Positions 33,840 through 46,200 of a stretch of 64,000 nt of DNA are shown here, piece after piece. This DNA is from Batillaria attramentaria. Taxonomy: Eukaryota; Mollusca; Gastropoda; Batillariidae. The notes under the pieces were generated by a model that saw nothing but the letters and a program-made list of their open reading frames with translations, had not been told where the DNA came from and did no database searches. Location of the stretch: the NCBI GenBank assembly GCA_018292915.2, contig JACVVK020000089.1, positions 602,501 through 666,500 of the forward strand, in the 5' to 3' direction. The first letter of the stretch is position 1; the number at the start of each line of letters is the position of its first letter. The translations under genes and the position numbers were made by a program.

Positions 33840-34330
33840 CAAAAAGCTGGGTTTAGAGAGGCCAGCCTGACAAGCTGTCAATTAGAATCAATCACGCTGA
33901 GATAATACAGCCCCCGATATTGTCCCTGCTCTATGAGCCAGAAAACACCGGCTAAGGACGCAGGTTTAGCAAAACATCCTAAAAATCTCTCCTATTTTGT
34001 TTTGGGAAGAGATTTAGTGGTTCGAGCAGGGCCTCTGTCAGCGGCCATCAGTCAGCATTGCCTGCTCCTTCATTATGACAGACCTGGAGAAGAAAACCAG
34101 TCAGGCACACTTGGCAGCTACACACACACCAGCGACTTGCTCACCTCACTGGAAGGTGAATTACCAGCCAAGATACTGTATAACGCAAACTCAGTGAAGC
34201 ACTTGACTGAGGCGGTGTACAATCTTGCGAGAGAACAATTTCATCACAGACTTTGTCAAAGTGCAGTTCCGGCTTTTGAGTTTAGTTTCACCAGTTCAGT
34301 AGAATGCATTGTGCAATATGCACTGTGATA
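33840..34330. other. strong candidate conserved non-coding element
   Basis: Dense TALE/homeodomain-like words: inverted TGACAAGCTGTCA at 33868-33880 joined to ATTAGAATCAATCA, then GCCTCTGTCAGCGGCCATC, CAGTCAGCATTGCC, CTTCATTATGACAGACC and GTCAGGCAC. A 131-codon open frame crosses it (33933-34328) but has no domain. I favour regulatory DNA. Confidence 0.4.
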
Positions 34331-34384
34331 CACACTCTCATCCACAACCATTCAGTCTCAGGTCTATGACAGAGACAGTGAACT

Positions 34385-35680
34385 TGAAGTTAAAAAAAAA
34401 AGGGGGGGGGGGATTTTCAGTCTGCCTTGATAACATTAACACTGCATTAAAAAAAACAAAACTTGAAATGAAAGCCGGATACAGAGGACATTATCTTCTG
34501 TCGAATCAGTTCTAAGCTAGACCTGCAGTCGGCGTGCGTATCGTACAGATCTCCTCGTAGTCAGTACTTAAATGACCACATAATATATTCGTCACTGATC
34601 CCATTATCACCACACGATACTGCCGATTGCCAAATCATTCACATCATGTATGTCAAATCACTCCCGACACAACTGACTAACAAAAATGAAACCAACAAGA
34701 CACCGAGTTCAGTTTTGTAAGTACAAAAACAAAATCTGTTGACTGAGTCAGTTTCAGTTGAAACGCCGACACTGGATCCCACTACGGGATACTGATGGTG
34801 ATGTATCACCCAGGGTCAGTCAACAATGCGTGTGCAAGCTGTATACGTGTAGTGGGACTAAAGCAAACAAAACTGGCCTTCAAGTCGACGGCGACTGAAG
34901 ACGTGAATCAGTAACATGAACGCGGTACTGTCTGACCCCAAAGGGTCAACTGTTCTGAGGCCCTCGGCAGCTGAACAGTCAGACATACCAATGATTCGTT
35001 GCAGTTTTGCAGCCCAGGAGCATTTAATGTGCTGATGTCCATCTGTGCATCTGCGAGTGTCGGGCTATAAAACTTCCAGCTATAGCTTTCTGTAGCTTTG
35101 TTTCGTTATGTACGCGTTTATCCATACAGGCCGATCTACCAGCACAGTCAGCATGGCTAGCAGTTCGGTAATCCGTTTGACCATTGCGGCAATTCGGTCC
35201 GTACTTTCCATTCATCATCTACCGCCAGGTCTGAGTGCCATACGTTGTACACAATGTACGTACATGTACTTGCGGTACCAACAAAAAAAAAAAAAAAAAA
35301 CCGACGACGGAGGACCGCCTTGGGCAAGGCTGTATCCAAGGCAGCGCGTCAGTCCGCAGTGTTGTCAGAGGCGAGTGAGTGCCAGTCTACATTAATTTGG
35401 CCTGACACGATACTGTACGCACTAATTATGACCCGCACGTGCTGCAAGCCGTCCCCCCGCCGACACGGCCACTCTAAGATGACGGTGATTGATAAAAGAG
35501 TTCCCTAGCGTCGAATTAACGCTTTTTATTTAGGGTCCTCTTTTTTTTTCGGGGGCTTTCTGTCTCTGCCACCTTCCAGAACCCACTCGTGTGCCGCTGC
35601 ATTACACAGTAAGACATTTTCTTCGGTGTTGCTTTTTTCTTTTTTTTTCGTGTGCGTTCTTAAGAACGCCAAAAACGTAT
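34385..35680. other. intergenic, nothing recognised
   Basis: A poly-A/poly-G junction lies at 34391-34411 and a poly-A at 35283-35300. No supported gene. Confidence 0.5.
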
Positions 35681-35683
35681 CCC

Positions 35684-36135
35684 GGTGCCAGTTAGCGGTG
35701 ATTTATTGCTGCAGATGGACTGTCAATATCAAGTAATGCCAGCATAATAGCCGCCTGCTGAAGGCAGCCACAGCCCCTCCCCCTTCCTTTCCTACCCCTC
35801 CCCCTCTCTCAAAACCTCCCCCCTCCTTCTCTTCCGTCACTCCACAGGGCCCGCCCAGCTCAACCCGCGCGGGATCAAGCACTGACTAGCTCACGGATCA
35901 CCATAAATCACAAAAAGTTAATGAGCTATCCGAACCGCGGTCACTCCTAAGTCTAAAAATCCCTCCTGATAAAAAGCAGGTACCCCTGTCACCCCCTCGG
36001 GAGATCTAGTGTCTCCATTTCCTCAGCTCGTCAGTGCCAAAGATAACAGGATCAATGGCACAGTACATGCAGTCATACAAAGTGATTGATTTACGAGGCG
36101 CACGCTAGATATAAAATAAATTTGTGAGAGGCAGC
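35684..36135. other. candidate conserved non-coding elements
   Basis: Two motif-dense patches (35690-35780 and 35850-35990) lie around a C-rich stretch. Words include GTGATTTATTGCTGC, GACTGTCAATATCAAG, ATCACCATAAATCAC and AGTTAATGAGC. No protein-like frame. Confidence 0.35.
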
Positions 36136-36399
36136 TGGACCCGGGAGACTGGCGCACTAAATAGCTGCCCGTCATTTGAAGTAATTCATCGTGACCGATG
36201 ATCCATTACTGGGGATGTTCACATAAATCTTTCTTCTATTTTCCACTTCCCCCCCTTTACCCAAGGGGGTGTGTTGCCGACCGACTGCGTTGGCCGGGCA
36301 GGAAAATTCATACCAGCATTGTTAGGAATTCAGTCAGGGCAGAGCACGGAAGGAAAAAAGTTGCCCTGTCACTTGAATCCGGGAGATGCTTTGTCACAT

Positions 36400-37080
36400 G
36401 TCGAAGACAAGTGGTATGGTTCTGACAGCTGTAAGACCCGGCCATGTCACATGCAAATCAAACGCTCCCCGCTGATAGATAAAACCACACCGCTCACCTT
36501 CACCCCCCCCCCTCCAACAACACGGCCTAGGTCCTGCCTGTCTGCTTGCCTCGGGGGAGCTTCCTTCAATAACTGTTATTTACGATGAAATGTCTGACAA
36601 CTATGAAAAATAAATGACGTTATTTGTGCTGCGCAGGTTTTTTTGGTTAGCTGATAACACAAGCCATCAATCATGAAGCAATTAGTATCTCTCATTACCC
36701 AACCAGATGAATTCCATCCATTCTCCTCTCTCACCCCGGGAGATGACAACAAGCCTCTCTCACGTAGCAGGCTCGTGGGGCGGGGAAAATACCCACTCCC
36801 CCGACTGAAAATTATAAATGCGCGAGTTACCCAGCCCGCGCTCTTCCCCCCTAATGTCATCTTATCATCCCATCTAATGCAAGAGTTAGCCAATATATCT
36901 TGCAAACTGTCAAACCCGAGCCAGGCCTCTTTGTTTGCTCTGCTGAACAAATACATTTACAATAAAAGCGGCCCATGACTGATAGCCACCCAGATTGATT
37001 GTAGAGGCGCCACAAAGGCGGCCTGACAGGTGATTGACAATTCGCAATGAAAGCTTTGATTGATGCCTCTAGAACAAACA
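36400..37080. other. strong candidate regulatory block upstream of the gene
   Basis: Long unique stretch with octamer ATGCAAAT (36451-36458), CATCAATCATGAAGCAATTAG, ATTATAAATGCGCG, ATTGATTGTAG, TGACAGG joined to TGATTGACA (37024-37039) and TTTGATTGATG (37056-37066). Open frames of 100-126 codons exist on both strands at once, which argues against coding. It ends about 300 bp before the promoter motifs. Function is inferred. Confidence 0.45.
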
Positions 37081-37399
37081 GCAGATGGTCGGGGTTCCGC
37101 TGCTTTCCTCTCAGCGCTGCCGGCTGCCGACCTGCAAGAACGCGCCCTGGTTCAGTTTTTGCATAGGAACTTCTCTTCCAAGACCACAGAATTTCAAAAA
37201 TTCACTTGCCTCCATTTGCGCCTCCGGTTGTTGTGGAATAACCACACACGTCCGCGACAGCACTGTTGACAAACAAGCGTGCCGACTGACGCCTGTGATG
37301 ATCGCCTGTCAGGCGCAGACGACACTCTAGCATACACAACAAGCCAAGCAGTGCCCGCCCGACGCTCGCACGAAATCGACTCTCACACGCACTGAAAAA

Positions 37400-37678
37400 C
37401 TTGACAGGACTTACATTTTAGTCGCTTCGGATAGTTCTGCTTTCTCCTCGTCATTGCTGTTCCTGTGGGGATCGAATCGGTGCCTGACGTCACTCAAAAC
37501 AAAGTTTGAAAGGAACACACGAGGAGCACGCTGGCAGACGCTCCATCCAAACCAACCTCCAAAAATAACCCGGAAGGGAATGGCTGTCTAGGTCAGCCGA
37601 GGACACACGACGCCACGCATGCGCAAACTCCAGGCACCTGCTTCCGGGCGAAGCGATTGCATTTGTTTAGCGCTGGCA
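37400..37678 (+). promoter_or_regulatory. ZNF407: CpG-rich promoter and 5' non-coding exon of the ZNF407-like gene
   Basis: Motifs in order: CRE palindrome TGACGTCA (37485-37492), ETS-type CCGGAAG (37570-37576), NRF1-type CGCATGCGCA (37616-37625) and ETS-type CTTCCGG (37641-37647). There is no TATA box. A consensus donor GTAAGT starts at 37679. This is the usual layout of a housekeeping promoter with a short leader exon. Joining ...GCTGGCA to the acceptor at 43283 gives GGCAAGATGG, a strong start context. Transcription start is not defined by sequence alone. Confidence 0.6.
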
Positions 37679-38106
37679 GTAAGTTTACCATTTTGCGTTT
37701 CTTTCGCCTTTGTTTCGCTGTGTATGCGAAATTTGCGGTGGCCTTACTACCCATTTATTAGTAAGCAGGCACCCTCACGATAACTTTAGTATAATTGTGA
37801 TCCTAGCTTGCTAGATTTTTGTTTGGAATGGCTGTCCTGTTTCACTCCTACTTTTCTAAGGAATACAACTTTGTTTACGTTGAACGGATACCGAGTTTCA
37901 CAACTGAGTTCCTCGTTGCCTGATCAGATTATTTGCGTAGGAATAATCATCTCCTAAACCAAATAAATAGCATGAACTCTTTTGGCCCATACAGATAATC
38001 GATATCACTACACAAACTTTCGTCTCGCCACGTGAGCCAAACCAGATGAGGATGGTCTGGTTCATTACAATTTACATTCGAGAGAATGGCCGTTTAGTGT
38101 GTTTGG

Positions 38107-38110
<4 letters not shown>

Positions 38111-38184
<74 letters not shown>
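38111..38184. repeat. (CT)n(AC)n microsatellite
   Basis: About 16 CT units pass directly into about 20 AC units. Confidence 0.95.
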
Positions 38185-38185
<1 letters not shown>

Positions 38186-39463
38186 CGGACAAACAGCTGT
38201 ACGTCATCAGTGAATGTTGAGCCAGGTGGATCCTATATAGAAAATTAAATAATTAAAAAAGCCCTAAATAAGACCACTGAACTATTACTATTACTCAGTA
38301 TTAAATGTGTGGAAAAGCGTAGACTTTTTCCTCCCTCTTCTTGTTTTACTATTTTAGGCATTTCATGGGTTTTTTCTGACACAATGAACACAAAATGGAA
38401 GAACTTCCTTCTGTGCAGACACTCTGCACCAGCCATGACGGCACATGGCCATATAACTGCACACCAGTCCACAATAATCCTAATAGTGGTAGCTAAAAAT
38501 CTAACAGCCCAGCACAGTGCTTACACTAAACCTTGGTCATTCTGATTGCAGCCCCAAAGTTACCTGTCAGTTCAGTGTTTGTACTCTCAACATAGTTGGT
38601 CAAGGTTCCTAACAACAACTTTACTAAAAAAGCTTAATTGAGTCTTTGCTACTGTTATAGGTGTTAGCTGTCAGCTTACCCATACTCCTCGTCCTTGCTT
38701 TCTGCCATTTTTAACTAAGCAGCCTAAAAGTTGTACAAAATATCTAAGTTGGAGTAGTGCATTGTGTACAGGTGTGTCCCAGTGGTGGTGTAGTTCATGG
38801 CATGCATCGTCCTGTATTCGTAACCATTTATTTCATAGTTAAGCAGTAAAACAGAAATGGGTGGAGACAAATGGCAGATCCATGTGTGACAGGTTGCATA
38901 GAGGATGTTCAGCAGAATTTATGTGACAGGTTGTGTATGCTGTTGTCGAAGATGCACTCAGCCAAGGAATGATTTTGCAACATTCAGTGCATTTTAACTG
39001 ATACTGATCAAGACCCAGCATCTGCTGTAGCCAGAGCTGAAAATTGCCATTATTAATACTGTTACTCAATTAGTAATACACTTTACAGTGATAGTGTGCA
39101 TTCATGTTTGTGTATTGTTTGAGATTGGGAAGGGAAAGGGGGTGGAGGGGAACAGTGTGGGATGAGAGGTAAACTGTGATCAGTTATTTTTATTGTTTAA
39201 ACAGTAACTTAACTCATGTAAATAAAATAACTGTGTCTGTGATAAACTATAACACTGGTATTTTCTCAGAAACTGTAATTATTAGAAATGACAAATGTGC
39301 ATGTACACTTAAGATATTTAGCATAACTTACCGTAAGGGTGGTTGAGGTCAAGGCCTATCCATACATGCAGCCTGGATGTCAGCTTGTCCAGGCACATGT
39401 ACTGATGTAGATGCAGTATTGTTTTGATACGTGTACACACCAAACATGAAATAAACTTATGAT

Positions 39464-39867
39464 CAGGGTCCATACAGGTCATGGAATCTTGGAAAAGTCA
39501 TGGAATTTGGAAATAGCTTTTCCAGGCCTGGAAAGTCATGAAATTATTTCAAGAGTCATGAGAAGGCATGGAATTTCGGAATTTTATGGAAGCTGTTTTG
39601 AGCCCAACAGTGAAACGGTCAGCTTGGTGATTACTTACAGGACTGATTGCCAAAAATACCAACCAACTGCCTTCCCATAAGGCTAATGACTAACTCTGAA
39701 CATTGGTCTTGCTGACTGCGATAACTTGGATAAGCTCATAATTTCTACCCTCGCGTGTGTCAGTGTGAAAGAGGGCGAGGAAGGTGTCATGGAAAACAGG
39801 AGAGTTGGCCTGAAAAAGTCATGGAAAAGTCGTGAATTTTTGAGGCTGTGAACCTGTATGGACCCTG
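39464..39867 (+). mobile_element. hAT-like non-autonomous element
   Basis: The ends are CAGGGTCCATACAGGTCATG and the inverse (CCTGTATGGACCCTG), about 17 bp of inverted repeat. The interior is built from repeated 'GTCATGGAA' and 'TGGAAAAGTCATGGAATTT' words, a layout I know from short hAT elements of many animals. It has no transposase. No exact 8-bp duplication is left at the borders (CTTATGAT versus TAATATAA), so the insertion is old. Confidence 0.75.
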
Positions 39868-40004
39868 TAATATAAAGTTATTATAGGAAACTGATGTTCG
39901 AACATCTGTGTTTGCTCGGAAACATAACACTTCAGTCAAATTCAAAGTTCAGTAGGTTATAAAATCATATGATGACACATCTCATTAATTGTTAATCTAG
40001 TAGT

Positions 40005-40385
40005 ACATGCACAATACAGGCTGGGGAATTTTCAGTCATTTGGCAATTTTCAGCCAAATTTCTTACCTTTTCAGCCAAAAAATCTACATTTCAGCCAAAG
40101 AAAAGAAAGGGGGGGGGGGGAGGTTGTGCACGTGTACAGGAATGTAAAATGATACGTGCAATGTCATACCAGACAGCAGTTGAACTTCATTTTTGAAGAC
40201 TGCTATGTCAGTACCAAGGCAGTATTTCACTTGTGGGAGCCAGGAGATGCAACTAAATGCCTTTAAAAATGCTAAAAATTTGTTTTCTGAAGTGGGGCAT
40301 TGCCCCGTGGTCCCCCGTCAGGGCGCTGCCTCTGAACCCCGGCCTAGGTTTCAGTCTTTTTTTCCCCTCAGCAATTCCCCATCCT
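40005..40385. repeat. possible degraded transposon remnant
   Basis: The word TTTTCAGCCAAA recurs four times at 40032-40100, followed by a G run (40109-40119). A 'GGGGCATTGCCCCGTGGTCCCC' palindrome-like stretch lies at 40294-40316. I know such C/G palindromic phrases from old DNA transposons, but cannot name a family. Confidence 0.3.
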
Positions 40386-41464
40386 GACAATATAATCTTT
40401 GTAGATAGTGGTACAAGATATATGAATTTATCAGAAAAGCCTGCTTTTCCTTTGCTTAGCTTGTAATTCAAATACAGTTCTCCTGTCTTACTCTTAGAAA
40501 ACCTGGATTATTCATTTTGTGTAATACTAGATGGGATTAACCTCCTTTTAATTTTGTGTAGGTCAGCACTGCCATTCACATTAAATGATTATTAATCAAC
40601 ACATGTCACATCGTCAGTGATGCACTGATAAATATATACATATATAGGTATACGAGTCATATATATATATATACCTGTACACAGACAGTTACTTGTAATG
40701 TATACATCACATGTATACACTGTCCACCCATGTGACAAGTGACACACTGCAGCATCACAATTCTCAACTTTTTTCATGCAGGGAGGCAGTTTATGATTGT
40801 ACATGTATACATGTGTGTATACATGGCTATAAATCATGGGAAGTGGAGATTGTGACATTGTTTGGGTGTGTATTGAGGCTGACTATTGGGGGTTTTCTGC
40901 AAGAACAAGTGTTCCCAGTCTCAGGGTTTTACCCATTTACTTTCCAAGTGTTCAGTCCTTCCATTCATTGATTCAGTTCAGTTGTCATAATTTTGAAAGA
41001 TAAAAATTGATTTTAGCTTGTGCTTGAAACTGTTGGTTTTGTTGTTGTTGTTTTTTTACAATGTGATGTTTTAAGTGAGGTGCATTGGCGTTAATATCAC
41101 TGCATTGATCATTTGATGCAAGCCTGAACCAACAGACTTTTCCAGTAAAGGGATAAATTACATACATGTATCTTTATTTTTACAGCAAGTGCAGAGGGGG
41201 AGGATGGGGGAAGAGGGGAGAGGAGGAGGAAGGGTCGTGTGGGTGGGATGACGGGTGTTGGATGATAGGAATGTGGCATTTGCAGTGACACATCCGCGTG
41301 ACGTATGAGACAAGACAGTTATGGCGATGCACCATGCAGCCAGATGTGGGTGCCACAGCGACTGGCGCTAATCAGCAGCCATTTCCTAGCCTGACATGAC
41401 TGACACACACAATTTTTCACTTTCAGCTCCGTACAGACCACATAGACTTGTGAAACCCGCTGTC

Positions 41465-42411
41465 AAGTTTTTTTTTTTTTTTTGGGGGGGGGGGGGTGCA
41501 CTTTGCTTTCTAGCTGAAGTCTTAGCCCCATTTGACATTTTTGTTTGTACTCCTAGTGCGTTCCTACTCCTAGTGTACTTGAATCCAGATAGTTGTAAAT
41601 CCGGATCAGTTCACTTGAGTGCTAGAGTTTGAGACGTGGATGAAAGACTGGAGAATTTGTTTACATGTTACATGTAGTGTGTGTGCCAGTATGAGCGGAG
41701 CAGAAGCAGCTGAGGTAGACAGTTGGGTGCATGCAAGATGTCAGTCTTCATTGTGTTTTGTGAAACTGAAAGATATGGATTGGTGTGTGTGTGTGTGTGT
41801 TGGGGGGGGGGGGGGGGGGGGCCTTTCCAGTGAAGTGCATGTGAAAAGCAAACATTCTTCAAGGGGGTTCGGGGGTTGTCTTATGCATTGAATTGTACTT
41901 GGCCAGAGATCGAAGTCAGATTTAGTGTCCCCTAATGAGGGTTGGTGGGTGAGTGGGTGTTTGGGAGTTGCAACAACCACTGTTTTTGAAAAAAAAAAGG
42001 AAGGAATGCTTTATTCAGATAGAACTGCTGTTTACTACTCCACACATATATCCATTCATACAAACATTCTCGACCTCACCTTACGCTGCTCTTGTCCTGT
42101 AAGTGTAACAGTGAAAGGAAAATATGTCTGTCCTTGAGATGTCACTCATCTTGTCAGTCCACAGCTTGGTGAAAGTGATTAGCAGTTATGAGTGACTAGT
42201 GGATAACTGACTGCAAGCACACGTTTTTCAGCTAAGTGCAATCCTATGGAGGAATTTTTTTTTTTTTTTTTTTGGGGGGGGGGGGGGGGGGTAATCCTTA
42301 CTCTGCCACTTGCCCTATTCCATTTTTTTTTTTTCACAGCAGCTGAATGGTTTTTGTTTGTTGTTGTTGTTGTTGGTTTTTTGTTGTTGTTTTTTTTTTG
42401 GGGGGGGGGGT
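41465..42411. repeat. poly-T/poly-G junction tracts
   Basis: Runs of T followed directly by runs of G occur at 41467-41496, 42257-42291 and 42386-42410. A separate GT and G run lies at 41784-41821. Confidence 0.9.
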
Positions 42412-42719
42412 CTTCTTCTTCACGTGTCATTTATGTGGATAAATTTGGACTTGGTCTATTAGTTTACTAGTAATAGTAAATAATATTAGCCCTTCCTCCC
42501 CGCACCCCCACCACCCCACCATCACACACTTACACAAATCAGGAGTTTGACATGACAGCAAGTTGGAAGTTTACTTAGAGTTTCCAGCGTACACTCCATG
42601 TACTGCTTCACTGTATATTTATATATTTATGTATTTTCCCAGCAGTTGTAGTGTTGTTTTTTTCTTCTTCGTCATCTTCTCTCATTTTAGTTGATAAATT
42701 TAGTCTATTACATGTGTAC

Positions 42720-43135
42720 TAGTATTAGCCCCCCCCCCCCCCCCCAACAAAAAATATAAAAAAAGGCAGGAGTTTGACATGACAGCTAGTTGGAAGTTTT
42801 ACTCAGAGTTTCCAGCCTAAACTCCATGCATTGCTTCCCTTTGTTTCCTGTTGCCTACTGCTTTGCTGTATTATATACTATGCTCTAAACAGTCAAAACT
42901 AAACACACAAAAAAAAAAAAAAAAAAAGTGACCGCACACATGAGCTGAAGAGGAATCTGGGGCTTTTTTGGTTGTTGTTTATTTGTTACTGTTGGTGTTT
43001 TTTTGTGTTGTGATTTTTTGTGGTGGGGTTTTTTGGTGTTGTGATTTTTTTATTTTTTTTTTGTTGTTGATGTGTGTGTGTGTCTGTGTGTGTGTGTGTC
43101 TGTGTGTCTGTGTGTTTTTGTTGTTGTTTTGGGGG
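42720..43135. repeat. G/T-rich low-complexity stretch before the coding exon
   Basis: A C run lies at 42729-42745, a poly-A at 42910-42927, and almost pure G/T text at 42960-43135. The coding frame stays open through part of this stretch, but the Cys/Val peptide it gives is not part of the protein. Confidence 0.8.
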
Positions 43136-43284
43136 GATTAAAGTACAGTAAGCCTGCCTGTCCTGGTAAAACAGTTTCAAGCTGTTCAGGAGCATGTCAT
43201 ACCAGTCCATTCACTAGATTTCCTCTGTATTCCATTTGTGGCTTAGGAACTGTACTTATGATCTCCTTCCATTGTTTTGCAGAG

Positions 43285-46200
43285 ATGGAGGATGAGCTGG
43301 ACACCCACATTTGCCTGGCCTGCAACCAGACCATTGAGGGGCTCATGAACTATGTCGTCCACAAGAAGTCCCAGTGTCAAAAGCGCAGATCTGGTCTTCA
43401 GCCACAGCCTCAACAGCAGCCAGACCAGGCCTCTTACAACAGTGACCAGCAACTGTTTGACCAGCCCTTGCGAGCAGGCAGCTCAGGGCCCTCACACCGT
43501 GGGACCCACCAGAATGAACTGCTCGGTGCTGCGTCCCGTGGCTATGGGCTCCGCAGTCAGGACAACGTCATGCTGTCATCCCTTCAGCAGCCCAGCAACT
43601 ACGGCAGGAGACACAGTGGTTACGGTCAACAGCAGAACTCGCAGAATTCTGCCGCAGCAGCATTGACGGGTGGGGGGCCCAATGCCAGCGCTAGTCTTTC
43701 TGTGGATGTCAGCTCTCCTCTTTCAAGCTTCATTGATTCAGCATTCAGTCCTGATGATGACGATGGTCCAGTTGATCCAAACTCCGTCCTCAACGGTCAA
43801 GAGTCGCCCAGGTCCAGACCTGACTTCTTCCAGTCTCTGGAACTGAAGAGCATCACTGGAGAGGAGAAAGCTGCGGCAGGATCTCAAGGCCGCAACCTGA
43901 GGAGCAGAAAGAGGGGACTGCAGGAAGATACTCTAGACCTGGACCTGCCCATCACTATGATTCTCAGTAACCTGGACTTCAGCAGCGATGAGGAAGAAAA
44001 CGGGGTTGTAGGTTTTCCCTCAGAAGGTGAGGAGTCAGACGTTAGCGACTCAGAGCTGGAGTGGTCATCGTCACCACCCAAAACACACACAGGAGGCAAG
44101 TGGAAGCCTGGCCAAGGTCCTTCCCAGAAGTATCACCCTCATGCACCAGTCGGCGGGAAGTGGAAACCTGGTCAAGGCCCAGGGGATGGTAAAACAAAAG
44201 GTGCCAGAGGAAACTTCAAATACACTAAACCTTTCTTCTGTAACTTGTGCAAGTCAACTTTTCCAAATCGCTTCAGCTACAACGGGCATTTTGACAGCAA
44301 GACACATAAAGACGCTGTTGCAGCTCATCGCGCAGGGACTGCAGGAAGAAGAGAACAGCAGCAGTCGGAGGACGATGGCGCTTTTATTCTTGCACTTGAC
44401 CCTACAACAGGGGAGTTCACAGAATCTGTCACGGAGTCTGATAACGCTTTATCACAGGCTAGCCTTAGTAGCACACAAATGTCTGCCTCGAAGAAACGCC
44501 ACTATGCTGGTCCGTTCTGCGAAACGTGTGACTTGTATTTTGACAGTATCCGAGTGTATCACATCCACTGTGAGACCAAGAAACACAAAGAGAACGTGGA
44601 GAAAAGGAACAGGGATATCCATGAGGCGATGCTTGGTCCAGCAGAGAATGCAGACACTGGAAACACAGTCACAGCAAAAGATGGAACAGAAGCTGGTGGT
44701 GCTGTCAAGGAGGCTGGTGATCAACAACAGGCAAAAGATAAACAAGGTCTTACAGGGACTCACTACTGTGTAGTGTGCAAGAAAACGTTCAAACGAAAAT
44801 ATGAGATGGCACGTCATCTACTGACTCACTTCCACAAGCAGCGAGCCATGAAACACCCAAAGGCGTTGGAAATGCTTGATAAATACAACAAGTATGTGAT
44901 CCGCCTGTGCCCGTTTCAATGCAACATCTGCCAGTTTTACTTCAACCGTGCCTCCGATCTGCTGGATCATCTTCAGACGCCTGGACATCAGGTGCAGTGC
45001 AGTGATCTAGTTGGACCTCTGCTGTGCGTGACCTGTAAATACAAGACGTATTCTCCGGACGTCCTGCTGCAGCACGTGCAGTCTGAACCACACAAGCAAG
45101 AGGTCGCCAGCAAATATCACGTCTGCATCATCAAAGAATGCCACTCCAAGATTACCTGCAAGTACTGTGGGGTGCAGATGCACTCTGCCGTTCGCATGAA
45201 GCGCCACATTGACTTTCGACACAAGAACCGTAAAGTTCAAGAGCCACTGAAAGTACGCAAGGAGAAGTCGAGTGAAGCTCAGTGCCCTATCTGTGGTAAA
45301 TTATGCAGAAACAGGTCAACCCTTTTGAAGCATTACCAGTGTCACCAAAAGCGTTACAAGTGCGATGTCTGTAACAAGTCATTCTCAGAGGTTTACCAGC
45401 TCAGGCGTCATATGAGCACGTCTCTCCATGAGCGCAAGAAAAGCATGATGGAGGGAAAGGAAATAGTTGTCAAAGACTCAGATTCTGAGGATGAGCCTGA
45501 GTTAAGTGATGGAACCTTGACACCAGCCAAAGAAAATGCGGACACTACTGATCATAACAGTATTGATGCAGGCCAAGTACGTCGAAGTGGCAGAGCAAGG
45601 AAGCCTAAACTCTTCGGCACAGGCGGTGAAGATGAGTCCGTATCCCAAGTTATCAGAACGGTGCTTGAATCATCAGATTTGTCGAAGGATTTCTCCTCTG
45701 CGGATGGACCAGTGCAGACTGAAACAGCAGAATATCAGGATATTTCAGTTATCTTGAACCAGGAAAACGGCTCTGGTGGTGTTGACCTAAAGAATGAAAG
45801 TACTGTTGACATGCGAGATATTGCCTTCAACAATGCAGAGGAACATTCTGAAGACTCAAGCGACATTGAGGAGAATGTCAATCCTACCTCTCAGAATGAT
45901 ACTAAAGACTTAACATTTGTTGTAAAACCTAAGCAACCAAAGGCTAAGGGTGTGGGTCTCTTCACTTGTGAGCAGTGTGAATTTGTTGGCAATGAAATGC
46001 TAGACCTGAAAGAACATTATCTGGCTGAACATCCCTCATCCCTCCACACGTGCGAGCCCTGCGACCAGTTCTTTCTCTCTACGAAGGCCTACAAGATCCA
46101 CTGCGCTGGAGGGACCCACCAGGCGTGCCTCAGCAAGCTCGGTGCAAATGCCAAACTGGAACTTCAGGTCTGCCCACACTGCAGCATGAAGTTTTCGGAC

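Larger units (their letters stand above)
37679..43282 (+). other. ZNF407: predicted intron 1 of the ZNF407-like gene
   Basis: The donor is GTAAGT at 37679; the acceptor is the pyrimidine-rich TTCCATTGTTTTGCAG ending at 43282. The segment is clearly AT-richer than the flanks and has T- and G-runs on the plus strand. It contains microsatellites, a hAT-like element and a short SINE-tail fragment (GGTGGGTGAGTGGGTGTTTGG at 41943-41963), but no full SINE. Additional leader exons inside it cannot be excluded. Confidence 0.5.

Noticed and set aside
33933..34328. 131-codon plus-strand frame
   Set aside because: It has no recognisable domain, lies in a motif-dense non-coding-looking block and has no splice or promoter support.
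36576..36978. Open frames of 101 and 126 codons on opposite strands
   Set aside because: Simultaneous openness on both strands and the homeodomain-like words favour non-coding DNA.
43072..43284. Upstream extension of the zinc-finger frame from an ATG at 43072
   Set aside because: It encodes only Cys/Val repeats from GT-rich DNA and then unremarkable text up to a good splice acceptor. The ATG at 43285 has the better context after splicing.
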